A stretch of 31,908 bases of DNA. Origin: JACTMZ01 sp044359955. Its GTDB lineage: Bacteria; Verrucomicrobiota; Verrucomicrobiia; Chthoniobacterales; JACTMZ01. The notes below the pieces were generated by a model. The model was given only the letters and a program-made list of their open reading frames with translations. It was not told the DNA's origin and did no database searches. Where the stretch lies: NCBI GenBank assembly GCA_044359955.1, contig JBIKLF010000027.1, positions 1-31,908 on the forward strand, in the 5' to 3' direction. Below are positions 14,854 to 21,739 of this stretch, piece by piece; the first letter of the stretch is position 1; each line of letters begins with the position of its first letter. Both the position numbers and the translations under genes were made by a program.

Positions 14854-15623
14854 AAGTCGTCATACTCTGCGGCGGTCTGGGCACACGCCTGCGTGAGGAA
14901 ACAGAATTCCGTCCCAAGCCCATGGTGCCGGTCGGCGGACGCCCGATCCTTTGGCACATCATGAAAAATTATGCGGCACAGGGACACAAAGAATTCATCC
15001 TCTGCCTCGGCTACAAAGGTGAAGTCATTCGCGACTTTTTCCGCAATTACCAGTGGAACACCAGTGATGTGACCCTAAAACTTAGCAGTGTTCCAGAGGT
15101 CGAATACCACACCCAGCACGACGAGGAAGATTGGACGGTCACGCTCCTCGAAACGGGGGAGGACACCATGACAGGAGGCCGCCTGAAGCGCGCCTTGCCC
15201 TATGTTGGTGATGGAACGTTCCTTTTCACCTACGGCGACGGTTTGGCCAATATCGACATCAACGCTTCTCTTGCGCAACACCGCGGCAGCGGATGTCTTG
15301 CCACCATCACGGCTGTGCGTCCGGCGGGCCGGTTCGGGGACATCGCCATCGACAAAGGAATTGTCACCCGCTTCCACGAGAAGACGGCCGCAGCGGCCAC
15401 GCCGATCAACGGCGGCTTTATGGTTCTTGAGCCCGGGGTCGGGACGTATCTGTCTGGAGACGACTGCACATTTGAAACCGACGCCCTCCCGCAGCTCGCC
15501 CGCGAGGGCAAAATGGGCGCTCACGAGCACGACGGTTTCTGGCAGTGTATGGACACGTTTCGCGAGCAGATGCTCCTCGAGGACCTCTGGAAGAGCGGAC
15601 GCGCTCCTTGGAAAAACTGGTAG
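14850..15623 (+). CDS. rfbF: Glucose-1-phosphate cytidylyltransferase
   Basis: 257 residues, the normal size for RfbF/DdhA. It makes CDP-glucose from glucose 1-phosphate and CTP, the first step to CDP-linked 3,6-dideoxyhexoses. The nucleotidyltransferase signature LCGGLGTRLREETEFRPKPMVPVGG starts at residue 6, with the EET insertion typical of the CTP-specific enzymes; the metal-binding FTYGDGLANID and the GRFGDI...FxEK region are present. Coupled by a 4-base overlap to the upstream membrane-protein gene; rfbG follows after 30 bases. Confidence 0.95.
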   Translation: MKVVILCGGLGTRLREETEFRPKPMVPVGGRPILWHIMKNYAAQGHKEFILCLGYKGEVIRDFFRNYQWNTSDVTLKLSSVPEVEYHTQHDEEDWTVTLLETGEDTMTGGRLKRALPYVGDGTFLFTYGDGLANIDINASLAQHRGSGCLATITAVRPAGRFGDIAIDKGIVTRFHEKTAAAATPINGGFMVLEPGVGTYLSGDDCTFETDALPQLAREGKMGAHEHDGFWQCMDTFREQMLLEDLWKSGRAPWKNW

Positions 15624-15653
15624 GCGGTCCTCCGCGCCTCACCATACAGTATT

Positions 15654-16775
15654 TTGAAAAGTCTTAGCCGCACTTACGCGGGGCTTCCCGTCCTTGTCAC
15701 CGGGCACACCGGATTCAAGGGCAGTTGGCTCAGCGAATGGTTGCTCCTGCTCGGCGCCGAAGTTCACGGCCTCGCCCTCGAGCCCGATACCGATCCATCG
15801 CTCTTCCGCCAACTCGGACTGGCCAAGCGCCTCAACCACATGGTTGCCGACATTCGTGATCCCGAAGCCGTCCGCGCCGCCTTCGCCGCCGCGCGCCCGC
15901 GCATCGTCTTCCATCTCGCCGCGCAACCGCTCGTCCGCCGCTCCTACCAGCAACCGCAGGAAACCTTCGCCACCAACGTCATGGGCACCTCTCACGTCCT
16001 CGACGGCGTGCGCACCTGTGATCATCCCTGTGTCGCGGTTGTGGTCACCTCGGACAAGTGCTACGAGAATCTCGAAGGCGGCCGCGACTACCGCGAGGGC
16101 GATGCGCTCGGCGGACACGACTGCTACAGCGCATCGAAAGCCGCCGCGGAAATCGTCACGTCCGCTTACCGCCGCTCGTTCTTCCTCAATGACCCCGGCA
16201 AACGCATTGCGTCCGTCCGCGCTGGCAATGTTATCGGCGGCGGTGATTGGGCCGAGGACCGCATCGTTCCCGATTGCCTCCGCCATCTCCAGCGTGGCGA
16301 ACCGATCTCCGTGCGCAACCCGCACGCCACGCGGCCGTGGCAGCATGTCCTCGAACCGCTCGGCGGCTATCTCGAACTCGCCTCACGCCTGCTCGAAGGT
16401 CCGATCCAAGGCGAGGGGAGTCCTAATGATGCTGCTTATGCCGCCTTCAACTTCGGCCCGGGTCCGGAATCCGAACGCAGTGTGCAAGATCTCGTCGAAG
16501 AAGTGCTCAAGTCCTGGTCCGGCGCATGGGAAAACAAAAGCGATCCCTCCGCCCCGCACGAAGCGAACCGCCTCAGCCTGGATATCTCCAAAGCTGCCCG
16601 CGTTCTCGATTGGCGCCCGCACTGGGACTTCACCCGCACGGTCTGCGAAACTGTTGAATGGTATCGTGCGGCCCAGTCGTTCTCGGGATCAAGCGACTTC
16701 CAGAAGTTCACGCGCGAGCAGATCGAAGAATACTCAACTATTGAGGCCGAAAGGAGCGTCAAGGCGCTCCCTTGA
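15654..16775 (+). CDS. rfbG: CDP-glucose 4,6-dehydratase
   Basis: 373 residues from a TTG start; no in-frame ATG lies upstream, and the first residues (KSLSRTYAGLPVLVTGHTGFKG) align with family N-termini. It converts CDP-glucose to CDP-4-keto-6-deoxyglucose. The extended-SDR NAD site TGHTGFKG is at 16-23, and the catalytic YSASK has Tyr158 and Lys162. The RAGNVIGGGDWAEDRI block is typical of RfbG/DdhB. Normally followed directly by rfbH; here about 2.5 kb of small unrelated genes intervene. Confidence 0.95.
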   Translation: MKSLSRTYAGLPVLVTGHTGFKGSWLSEWLLLLGAEVHGLALEPDTDPSLFRQLGLAKRLNHMVADIRDPEAVRAAFAAARPRIVFHLAAQPLVRRSYQQPQETFATNVMGTSHVLDGVRTCDHPCVAVVVTSDKCYENLEGGRDYREGDALGGHDCYSASKAAAEIVTSAYRRSFFLNDPGKRIASVRAGNVIGGGDWAEDRIVPDCLRHLQRGEPISVRNPHATRPWQHVLEPLGGYLELASRLLEGPIQGEGSPNDAAYAAFNFGPGPESERSVQDLVEEVLKSWSGAWENKSDPSAPHEANRLSLDISKAARVLDWRPHWDFTRTVCETVEWYRAAQSFSGSSDFQKFTREQIEEYSTIEAERSVKALP

Positions 16776-16808
16776 CGATCTCTTCCCTTGATTTATGAAT
16801 TCCCTGCT

Positions 16809-17096
16809 ATGGACCCGAGCAGCACACTCCTCCCCAGTTCGCTTGTCACTGGTAAATTGCAAACCACGATCCCGGCCGTGCTGGCGCGGCGTCATGGTAT
16901 AAAAACCGGCACAAGATTGAAGTGGCTGCCCGATTCCAAGAACAAGACTCTGGTGGCCCGGGTGTTGCCGGATGCTGTAACGCGTCTCCGCGAAGCGCAG
17001 AAAATCGCCACGTCCAATAAGAAGGCCGCCGCCAAGCTGAAGTCCGAGTATGAAGCCGATCAGATCTGGCAGCGGGCGCATGACCGCGAGGTTTGA
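16809..17096 (+). CDS. vapB: VapB/AbrB-type antitoxin
   Basis: 95 residues. The N-terminal half (SSLVTGKLQTTIPAVLARRHGIKTGTRLKWLPD, about 11-43) is a SpoVT-AbrB swapped-hairpin DNA-binding domain: T-x-K-Q-T-T-IP and GIK-G-xxL are the family marks. The C-terminal half is charged and helical, as expected for the part that wraps the toxin. A TTG at 16788 could extend it by 7 residues; the ATG at 16809 is preferred. The PIN-domain gene overlaps its stop, giving a classic type II toxin-antitoxin pair. It begins 33 bases after rfbG and is the first gene of the inserted island. Confidence 0.82.
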   Translation: MDPSSTLLPSSLVTGKLQTTIPAVLARRHGIKTGTRLKWLPDSKNKTLVARVLPDAVTRLREAQKIATSNKKAAAKLKSEYEADQIWQRAHDREV

Positions 17097-17485
17097 AAAA
17101 GCGTTACCTCATCGATACCTCCGCCCTGCTCGCGCATCTGCTGCAGGAGAGTGGCTGCGAAGTGGTCGAGCATCTGCTTGAGACTAGTGGCGATAAGCTG
17201 GCACTCCGCATCCTGATTTGGGTCGAGTCTGAAATTTTTTTGAACCGCTCCGCTTACACCGCAAAGGATAGTAGTCCGCTGCCAGTCGATGAAAAAGTAG
17301 GCCGCGAAGCTCTTGCTATCCGGGAGGCCCTCGGGACTCGGATTCCTTTGACGGACCTTTTGATCGCAGCGTGTGCGAAGGCTAACGACTTCACTTTGAT
17401 TTACCGCGACAAGGATCTGGCCGACATCCCGGAGAATCTTCTGGGACAACTGCGGTTGCCGGCAAAAGAGGCGAGGACACGCTAA
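17093..17485 (+). CDS. vapC: PIN-domain toxin (VapC-like ribonuclease)
   Basis: 130 residues, starting at a TTG that overlaps the antitoxin stop (TTGA). The acidic PIN residues are all present: Asp8 in LIDTSALL, Glu45 in VESE, Asp88 in LTDLLIAACA, and Asp106/Asp108 in YRDKDL, so the Mg-dependent RNase should be active. VapC toxins cleave tRNA or rRNA when freed from the antitoxin. The TTG start fits the low toxin translation usual in these pairs. Confidence 0.85.
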   Translation: MKKRYLIDTSALLAHLLQESGCEVVEHLLETSGDKLALRILIWVESEIFLNRSAYTAKDSSPLPVDEKVGREALAIREALGTRIPLTDLLIAACAKANDFTLIYRDKDLADIPENLLGQLRLPAKEARTR

Positions 17486-17554
17486 CTGAAATGATGCACG
17501 CCCCCGACCTTCGCCGGCGACCACAGCTTTATCTACTTTGAGTGAGCGGCCGAG

Positions 17555-17643
17555 TTAACCACGGATTACACGAATAGCACGGATACCGAAATGATCTGGA
17601 AGTGTCCGACACAATCCGTGAAATCTGTGTAATCAGTGGTCAA
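17555..17643. repeat. Long imperfect inverted repeat, unit 1 (TTAACCACGGATTACAC type)
   Basis: Left arm 17555-17584 and right arm 17614-17643 are reverse complements at 24 of 30 positions, separated by 29 bases. The arms carry the widespread AACCACGGATTACAC / GTGTAATC..GTGGT core. Unit 1 ends 8 bases before the start codon of the GxxExxY gene. An almost identical unit in the same orientation follows that gene. Confidence 0.85.
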
Positions 17644-17651
17644 AAACGTCT

Positions 17652-18035
17652 TTGGATCTTCCTGACAAAACGCTCATCCACGAGGAACTGAGCAAACAAA
17701 TCATCGGCGCGGCGATGGAGGTGCTCAACACATTGAAACCGGGTCTGGATGAGAAACTTTACGAAAATGCGCTCGTCATCGAGCTTCGCGAGCGCGGCCA
17801 CGCTGTTGAGCAGCAGCGAAGCTTTCCAGTCGACTACAAGGGTGAGAGCATCGGAACACTGATTCCCGACCTGATTGTTGACGGCAAGGTGATCGTCGAC
17901 CCGAAAGTCGTGACGGCCTTCAATGATACCCACATCGCACAGATGACCGGCTATCTTGCGATAACGGACTTACGCTTGGCGTTGTTGTTGAACTTTAAGT
18001 CCGCAAAGCTCGAGTGGAAGAGAGTGGTGAGATGA
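17652..18035 (+). CDS. GxxExxY protein (PD-(D/E)XK nuclease-like)
   Basis: 127 residues from a TTG start, with no Shine-Dalgarno. The family-naming motif is at Gly31-Leu-Asp-Glu34-Lys-Leu-Tyr37. Later residues fit a PD-(D/E)XK nuclease fold: Asp73 in IPDLIVDG, then Asp83-Pro-Lys85 in VIVDPKVV (most relatives have E-x-K), and Gln97 in AQMTGYL, ending LLLNFKSAKLEWKRVV. The family is about 120 residues long, widespread, and of unproven function. The gene is framed within 10 bases on each side by two direct copies of a long inverted repeat, suggesting it travels with them or acts on them. Confidence 0.85.
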   Translation: MDLPDKTLIHEELSKQIIGAAMEVLNTLKPGLDEKLYENALVIELRERGHAVEQQRSFPVDYKGESIGTLIPDLIVDGKVIVDPKVVTAFNDTHIAQMTGYLAITDLRLALLLNFKSAKLEWKRVVR

Positions 18036-18041
18036 CAGAGT

Positions 18042-18138
18042 TTAACCACGGATTACACTGATGGCACTGATATTGGGAAATAGATACAAGCGCACTCTCT
18101 TAAAACTCATCCGTGAAATCGGTGTAATCCGTGGTCAA
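18042..18138. repeat. Long imperfect inverted repeat, unit 2
   Basis: Left arm 18042-18071 and right arm 18109-18138 are reverse complements at 25 of 30 positions, with a 37-base spacer. Shared asymmetries with unit 1 (GCAC in the left arm, GTGAAATC in the right arm) show that the two units are direct copies. Unit 2 starts 6 bases after the stop of the GxxExxY gene. Confidence 0.85.
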
Positions 18139-18170
18139 AGGTCGCTTCATTTGCTCAGGTTTCTCGACCT

Positions 18171-18196
18171 TCTCTTTAAAAGAGACTACTGTAGTC
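18171..18196. promoter_or_regulatory. Two abutting palindromes upstream of an antitoxin gene (probable autoregulatory operator)
   Basis: TCTCTTT-A-AAAGAGA (18171-18185) and GACTAC-T-GTAGTC (18184-18196) are both perfect inverted repeats with a single central base, overlapping by two bases. The second ends 2 bases before the ATG at 18199. Phd/YefM and VapB antitoxins repress their own operons through such paired dyads, and the central TTTAAA could be the -10 region. The operator role is inferred from position. Confidence 0.55.
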
Positions 18197-18198
18197 AC

Positions 18199-18438
18199 AT
18201 GATTGCTACCCTTAAAAAGTCGAAGGCGCGGTTGAGCGAGTTTGTCCGGATGGCCGGCGCCGGGCAGGAAGTCTTGATCACCGTCCGGGGCAAGCCGCGG
18301 GCGCGGCTTAGCCCGGTGCGCCTCCCGAAGGCGAAAAACCGGCCATGGATGGATGAATTGTGGAAATTGCGGTCCGCAATCCCGTCGGCCAAGAAGGCCT
18401 CAACGGCTTTGGAGAATGTCCGCGCTGATCGGTTGTGA
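18199..18438 (+). CDS. Phd/YefM-type antitoxin (orphaned)
   Basis: 79 residues. The first 45 (MIATLKKSKARLSEFVRMAG...EVLITVRGKPRARLSPV) are the Phd/YefM/VapB antitoxin DNA-binding fold: a helix, then the -LITxRGKPxAxLxPV hairpin. The C-terminal half is basic and helical, the usual toxin-binding part. Its stop overlaps the GTG of a PIN-toxin remnant (GTGA), so it was once the first gene of a pair. Longer same-frame sequence upstream runs through the inverted repeat and is not coding. Confidence 0.8.
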   Translation: MIATLKKSKARLSEFVRMAGAGQEVLITVRGKPRARLSPVRLPKAKNRPWMDELWKLRSAIPSAKKASTALENVRADRL

Positions 18439-18479
18439 AACCGCGTTACTGGGACACTTCGCTGCCCGGCGTGCACTGA
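18435..18479 (+). pseudogene. Truncated PIN (VapC) toxin remnant
   Basis: A GTG overlapping the antitoxin stop opens 14 codons: VKPRYWDTS then LPGVH and TGA. KPRYWDTS is a typical VapC N-terminus with the first catalytic Asp, where ALL or similar should follow. After Ser9 the PIN match ends abruptly, and no PIN C-terminus is visible in other frames before the next gene at 18514. This looks like an internal deletion that removed about 120 codons of toxin and left the antitoxin without a partner. Confidence 0.6.
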
Positions 18480-18513
18480 TTGCTTCAAGTCTCAGCCGTG
18501 TTATTCTGACCGC

Positions 18514-18750
18514 ATGCCAACCGTCTTGCGAGTCGGGCCTTATCGGTTCTACTTTTACGCCAACGACCGCTCGGAGCCGCCTCATGTCCACGTGCAACGC
18601 GACAATCATACCGCGAAGTTTTGGATCGAACCGGTGAGACTTGAGCGTAGCGGACGATTTGGCGCGGCCGAGCTTTTGGCCATCCAGACCATCATCAAGA
18701 GCAACAAAACCAAACTCCTCAAATCGTGGCATGAATACTTTGACGCTTGA
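18514..18750 (+). CDS. DUF4160 domain protein
   Basis: 78 residues. MPTVLRVGPYRFYFYANDRSEPPHVHVQRDN is the characteristic DUF4160 opening, with the conserved PPHVHV, followed by AKFWIEPVRLERSGRFGAAEL. Function unproven; the family is regularly found next to DUF2442 genes and the pair has a toxin-antitoxin-like size and layout. It overlaps the DUF2442 gene by 20 bases. Confidence 0.85.
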   Translation: MPTVLRVGPYRFYFYANDRSEPPHVHVQRDNHTAKFWIEPVRLERSGRFGAAELLAIQTIIKSNKTKLLKSWHEYFDA

Positions 18751-19051
18751 ACGAGATCTCTGTGTAGAAAAAGTGAAAATCGACTCTTCGACCATAACAG
18801 TCGAGTTGTCCGACGGGCGTGCTGTGTCCAACCCCTTGGTGTGGTATCCTCGCCTGCTGAATGGAACGGTGAAGGAGCGAAGTAATTGGGAGTTGATCGG
18901 GGATGGCCAGGGCCTCCACTGGCCGGACTTGGACGAGGATCTGAGCATGGAGGGCATGATTCAAGGGCGACCGTCATTCGAGTCGCAGAAGTCTTTCCAA
19001 AAATGGATTGCGGAAAGAAGGAAGCGCGGACTCGCGGCAAAATTCGCCTGA
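18731..19051 (+). CDS. DUF2442 domain protein
   Basis: 106 residues from the ATG at 18731, inside the end of the DUF4160 gene. It has the DUF2442 pattern of an N-terminal strand-rich half (VELSDGRAVSNPLVWYPRLLNGT) then WELIGDGQGLHWPDLDEDLSMEGMIQG. The acidic W-P-x-L-D-E-D-(L/I)S segment is the most conserved part of the family. The C-terminus (about 80-106) is basic. Likely partner of the DUF4160 protein. Confidence 0.83.
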   Translation: MNTLTLERDLCVEKVKIDSSTITVELSDGRAVSNPLVWYPRLLNGTVKERSNWELIGDGQGLHWPDLDEDLSMEGMIQGRPSFESQKSFQKWIAERRKRGLAAKFA

Positions 19052-19181
19052 TCGGTATCTCCGCTTTGTTCTCGGCTTTCAGCCCTCGCTCCTATTGGTC
19101 GCGCTCCGCCCTTTCTTGCCTCCGCTGTGCCATCTGTGTTCAGAATCTTCCGATTACCTCTGGCTCATCTACACCAAGCCA

Positions 19182-19201
19182 ATCCGTGAAATCGGTGTAA
19201 T
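19182..19201. repeat. Solo right-arm remnant of the inverted repeat
   Basis: ATCCGTGAAATCGGTGTAAT is identical over 20 bases to the right arm of unit 2 (18109-18128). No matching left arm is present; the preceding bases (about 19128-19160) are only loosely similar to the family. It lies in the 228-base gap between the DUF2442 gene and rfbH, marking the right border of the small-gene island. Apart from this I see only the untranslated leader of rfbH in the gap. Confidence 0.75.
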
Positions 19202-19279
19202 TTGCCTCCGGCTGTCTCTGCTGCGCTTCGGCTGGGGTCAAAAGCCGTCTTTTCACCTGCGACACGACATCCTCCGCCC

Positions 19280-20698
19280 ATGCCTGACCCTGCCGAGTTA
19301 AAACGCGAAATCCTGCGCCTCACGCGGGAGTATTCGCAGCTGGCTCACCGCTCGAACCTCCCCGGGGACTCCCGCGATGTTCCCTTTGTTGGCGGAACGG
19401 ATACCTTGCCTTATGCGGGAAGAGTGTTCGACGCCGATGAGGTCGAGGCTGCGGTGTCGGCCACGTTGGACTTCTGGCTCACGCTTGGACCGGAAGGTGA
19501 CGCTTTCGAGAAGGAGTTGGCCGCGTTCCTCGGCATCAAGAAGTCGATCTTAGTCAACTCAGGTTCCTCGGCCAACCTGCTCGCCTTTTCGGCTCTGACC
19601 AGCCACAAGCTCGGCGACCGCCGCATCCGGCCCGGTGACGAAGTCATCACGGCGGCCGCCGGGTTCCCTACGACCGTGGCACCTATCGTGCAAGACGGCT
19701 GCGTTCCCGTCTTCGTCGATGTCGACCCGATCACGCTCAATGCCCGTGTTGACCAGTTGGAGGAAGCTTATCAGCCCGGAAAAACCAAAGCAGTTTTCAT
19801 GGCGCACACTTTGGGAAATCCTTTCGATCTGGCTGCGGTCACCGACTTTTGCCGCCGTCACAATCTTTGGCTCATCGAGGACAATTGCGACGCGCTCGGC
19901 TCGACCTATGACGGCAAACTCACCGGCACCTTCGGTGATCTTTCCTCGCAGTCTTTTTATCCGCCGCACCATCTCACCATGGGTGAGGGAGGAGCGGTCA
20001 ACGTGGTGCGCGAGATGCTGCTCAAGACTCTCGTGGAAAGCTTCCGCGATTGGGGCCGTGACTGCTGGTGCGCCAGCGGCCACGACAACACCTGCAACAA
20101 ACGCTTTGGGTGGAAACTCGGCGAGCTGCCCGAGGGCTACGACCACAAATACATTTACAGCCATTTGGGCTACAACCTGAAGCCGCTCGATCCGCAGGCC
20201 GCTATCGGTCGCGTGCAGATGCGCAAGCTCCCGTCCTTCATCGAGGCTCGCAAAGCCAACTGGCAATTCCTGCGTGCGGCACTCGATGACCTCGGCGACT
20301 ATTTTGACTTCCAGTTGCCCACCCACGCCGCCGGATGGCGCGAAGACGGTTTCGTTTGGGACAAGAGCGGACACACCTCCGATCCGTCATGGTTCGGATT
20401 CCTGCTTTTGGTTAAACCGGATGCAACATTCACCCGCACCGAGCTTGCGCGGCATCTCGACGAACGCCGCATCGGCAACCGCATGCTGTTTGGCGGCAAC
20501 TTGGTGCGCCAACCCGCGTTCGTGCAGCTGAGGAAAGACAACCCGTCATCCATGCGCGTGATCGGCGATATGAGCGGAGCGGACCGCATAATGAACGATG
20601 CGCTCTTCGTCGGCACGTATCCGGGCCTGTCGACCTCCATGCTTGAATACATGGTGTCGGAGATAACCGCATTCAGCACATCCAAAGTGCGCGCTTGA
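19280..20698 (+). CDS. rfbH: CDP-4-keto-6-deoxy-D-glucose-3-dehydrase (E1, RfbH/DdhC)
   Basis: 472 residues from the ATG at 19280. A PMP- and [2Fe-2S]-dependent enzyme of the aminotransferase fold that removes the 3-OH of CDP-4-keto-6-deoxyglucose. The hallmark is His instead of the PLP-binding Lys: SFYPPHHLTMGEGGAV (His230/His231). The cluster cysteines lie in DCWCASGHDNTC (Cys262, Cys264, Cys272), followed by NKRFGW. NSGSSANLLAF and HTLGNPFDL are also family marks. It needs an electron-donating reductase (E3, DdhD/AscD); none is encoded in the window. It reopens the CDP-sugar pathway after the island. Confidence 0.94.
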   Translation: MPDPAELKREILRLTREYSQLAHRSNLPGDSRDVPFVGGTDTLPYAGRVFDADEVEAAVSATLDFWLTLGPEGDAFEKELAAFLGIKKSILVNSGSSANLLAFSALTSHKLGDRRIRPGDEVITAAAGFPTTVAPIVQDGCVPVFVDVDPITLNARVDQLEEAYQPGKTKAVFMAHTLGNPFDLAAVTDFCRRHNLWLIEDNCDALGSTYDGKLTGTFGDLSSQSFYPPHHLTMGEGGAVNVVREMLLKTLVESFRDWGRDCWCASGHDNTCNKRFGWKLGELPEGYDHKYIYSHLGYNLKPLDPQAAIGRVQMRKLPSFIEARKANWQFLRAALDDLGDYFDFQLPTHAAGWREDGFVWDKSGHTSDPSWFGFLLLVKPDATFTRTELARHLDERRIGNRMLFGGNLVRQPAFVQLRKDNPSSMRVIGDMSGADRIMNDALFVGTYPGLSTSMLEYMVSEITAFSTSKVRA

Positions 20699-20701
20699 AA
20701 C

Positions 20702-21739
20702 ATGGCTGAAGCCAAGAGCGTAAAACCCCTCCCGGTCGAGGATCTCGAGCATGTCCTCGCGCACACGCGGGAACTGTGGAACGAAGCGAAAGGTGCTTCG
20801 TTCTTCATCACGGGCGGAACGGGTTTTTTTGGCATGTGGCTACTGGAGTCCTTTGCGCACATCAACGATGCGCTTGGGCTTGGCATGCGTGCCACCGTCC
20901 TTACGCGTGACCCCGAGCGCTTCCGTCAAAAAGCCCCGCATCTCGCCGTGCGACGTGATCTCGACTTTGTGGCCGGTGACGTGCGCAACTTTGCCTTTCC
21001 CGAGGGCGAGTTTCGCTATGTGGTGCATGGCGCGACAACGTCCGGTGCTCCGGTGGCAAATCTCGAAATGCTCGAGACCATCATCGATGGAACGCGCCGC
21101 GTCCTCGACTTCGCCTCGAAACACGGCACGACAAAGTTTCTCTACATCAGCTCGGGCGCGGTCTATGGCAAGCAACCCGACGATCTCAGCCACATTCCGG
21201 AGGACTATCGCGGCGCTCCCGACCCGCTCGATCCGAACTCCGCTTACGGCGAAGGCAAGCGGGTGGGGGAACTGTTCAGCGTCTTGGAATCCCGCAAGGC
21301 CGGCTTCGAAGCCAAGATCGCCCGTTGCTTCGCCTTCATCGGACCGCATCTCCCCCTCGACGCCCATTTTGCGGCCGGGAATTTCATCCGCGACGCCATA
21401 GCTGGGGGGCCCATCGTGATCAAAGGCGACGGCAAATCCGTCCGCTCCTACCTCTATGCTTCCGATCTTGCCGGGTGGCTCTGGGCGATCCTTTTCCAAG
21501 GACGATCTGGCGCGGCCTACAACGTCGGCTCGGAGGAAGTAATTACCGTAGCGGGACTGGCGCAGTTGGTTGCAAGTTCGCTCCGATGCTCTGTGGAGTT
21601 TGCAGGTTCACCCGATGGCCTGCTCTCTACTCGCTATGTTCCATCTGCTCAACAGAGCCAAAAGAGCCTGCTTCTCAGCGCCGAAGTTGGCTGCAATGAC
21701 GCACTGTTGAAAACGGCTGGCTGGCTTCTCAAGCGATGA
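20702..21739 (+). CDS. NAD(P)-dependent epimerase/dehydratase (extended SDR), nucleotide-sugar reductase candidate
   Basis: 345 residues, starting 3 bases after the rfbH stop. Nucleotide-binding FITGGTGFFGMWLLES is at about 35-50 (GxxGxxG at 38-44), a Ser/Gly motif in ISSGAVYG, and the catalytic pair is Tyr182-x3-Lys186 (AYGEGK). RSYLYASDLAGWLW is the usual C-terminal substrate segment. Within this pathway it would reduce a keto group of the 3,6-dideoxy sugar, either at C4 (CDP-paratose/abequose type) or on the two-carbon branch added by the TPP enzyme (YerF type). Its 3' end overlaps the methyltransferase start (ATGA). Which reaction it performs cannot be told from sequence alone. Confidence 0.85.
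   Translation: MAEAKSVKPLPVEDLEHVLAHTRELWNEAKGASFFITGGTGFFGMWLLESFAHINDALGLGMRATVLTRDPERFRQKAPHLAVRRDLDFVAGDVRNFAFPEGEFRYVVHGATTSGAPVANLEMLETIIDGTRRVLDFASKHGTTKFLYISSGAVYGKQPDDLSHIPEDYRGAPDPLDPNSAYGEGKRVGELFSVLESRKAGFEAKIARCFAFIGPHLPLDAHFAAGNFIRDAIAGGPIVIKGDGKSVRSYLYASDLAGWLWAILFQGRSGAAYNVGSEEVITVAGLAQLVASSLRCSVEFAGSPDGLLSTRYVPSAQQSQKSLLLSAEVGCNDALLKTAGWLLKR

Noticed and set aside
17555..18138. Possible CRISPR array from repeated GGATTACAC/GTGTAATC strings
   Set aside because: Only two units, each internally palindromic over 30-base arms and separated by a coding gene; there is no regular repeat-spacer pattern and no cas gene.
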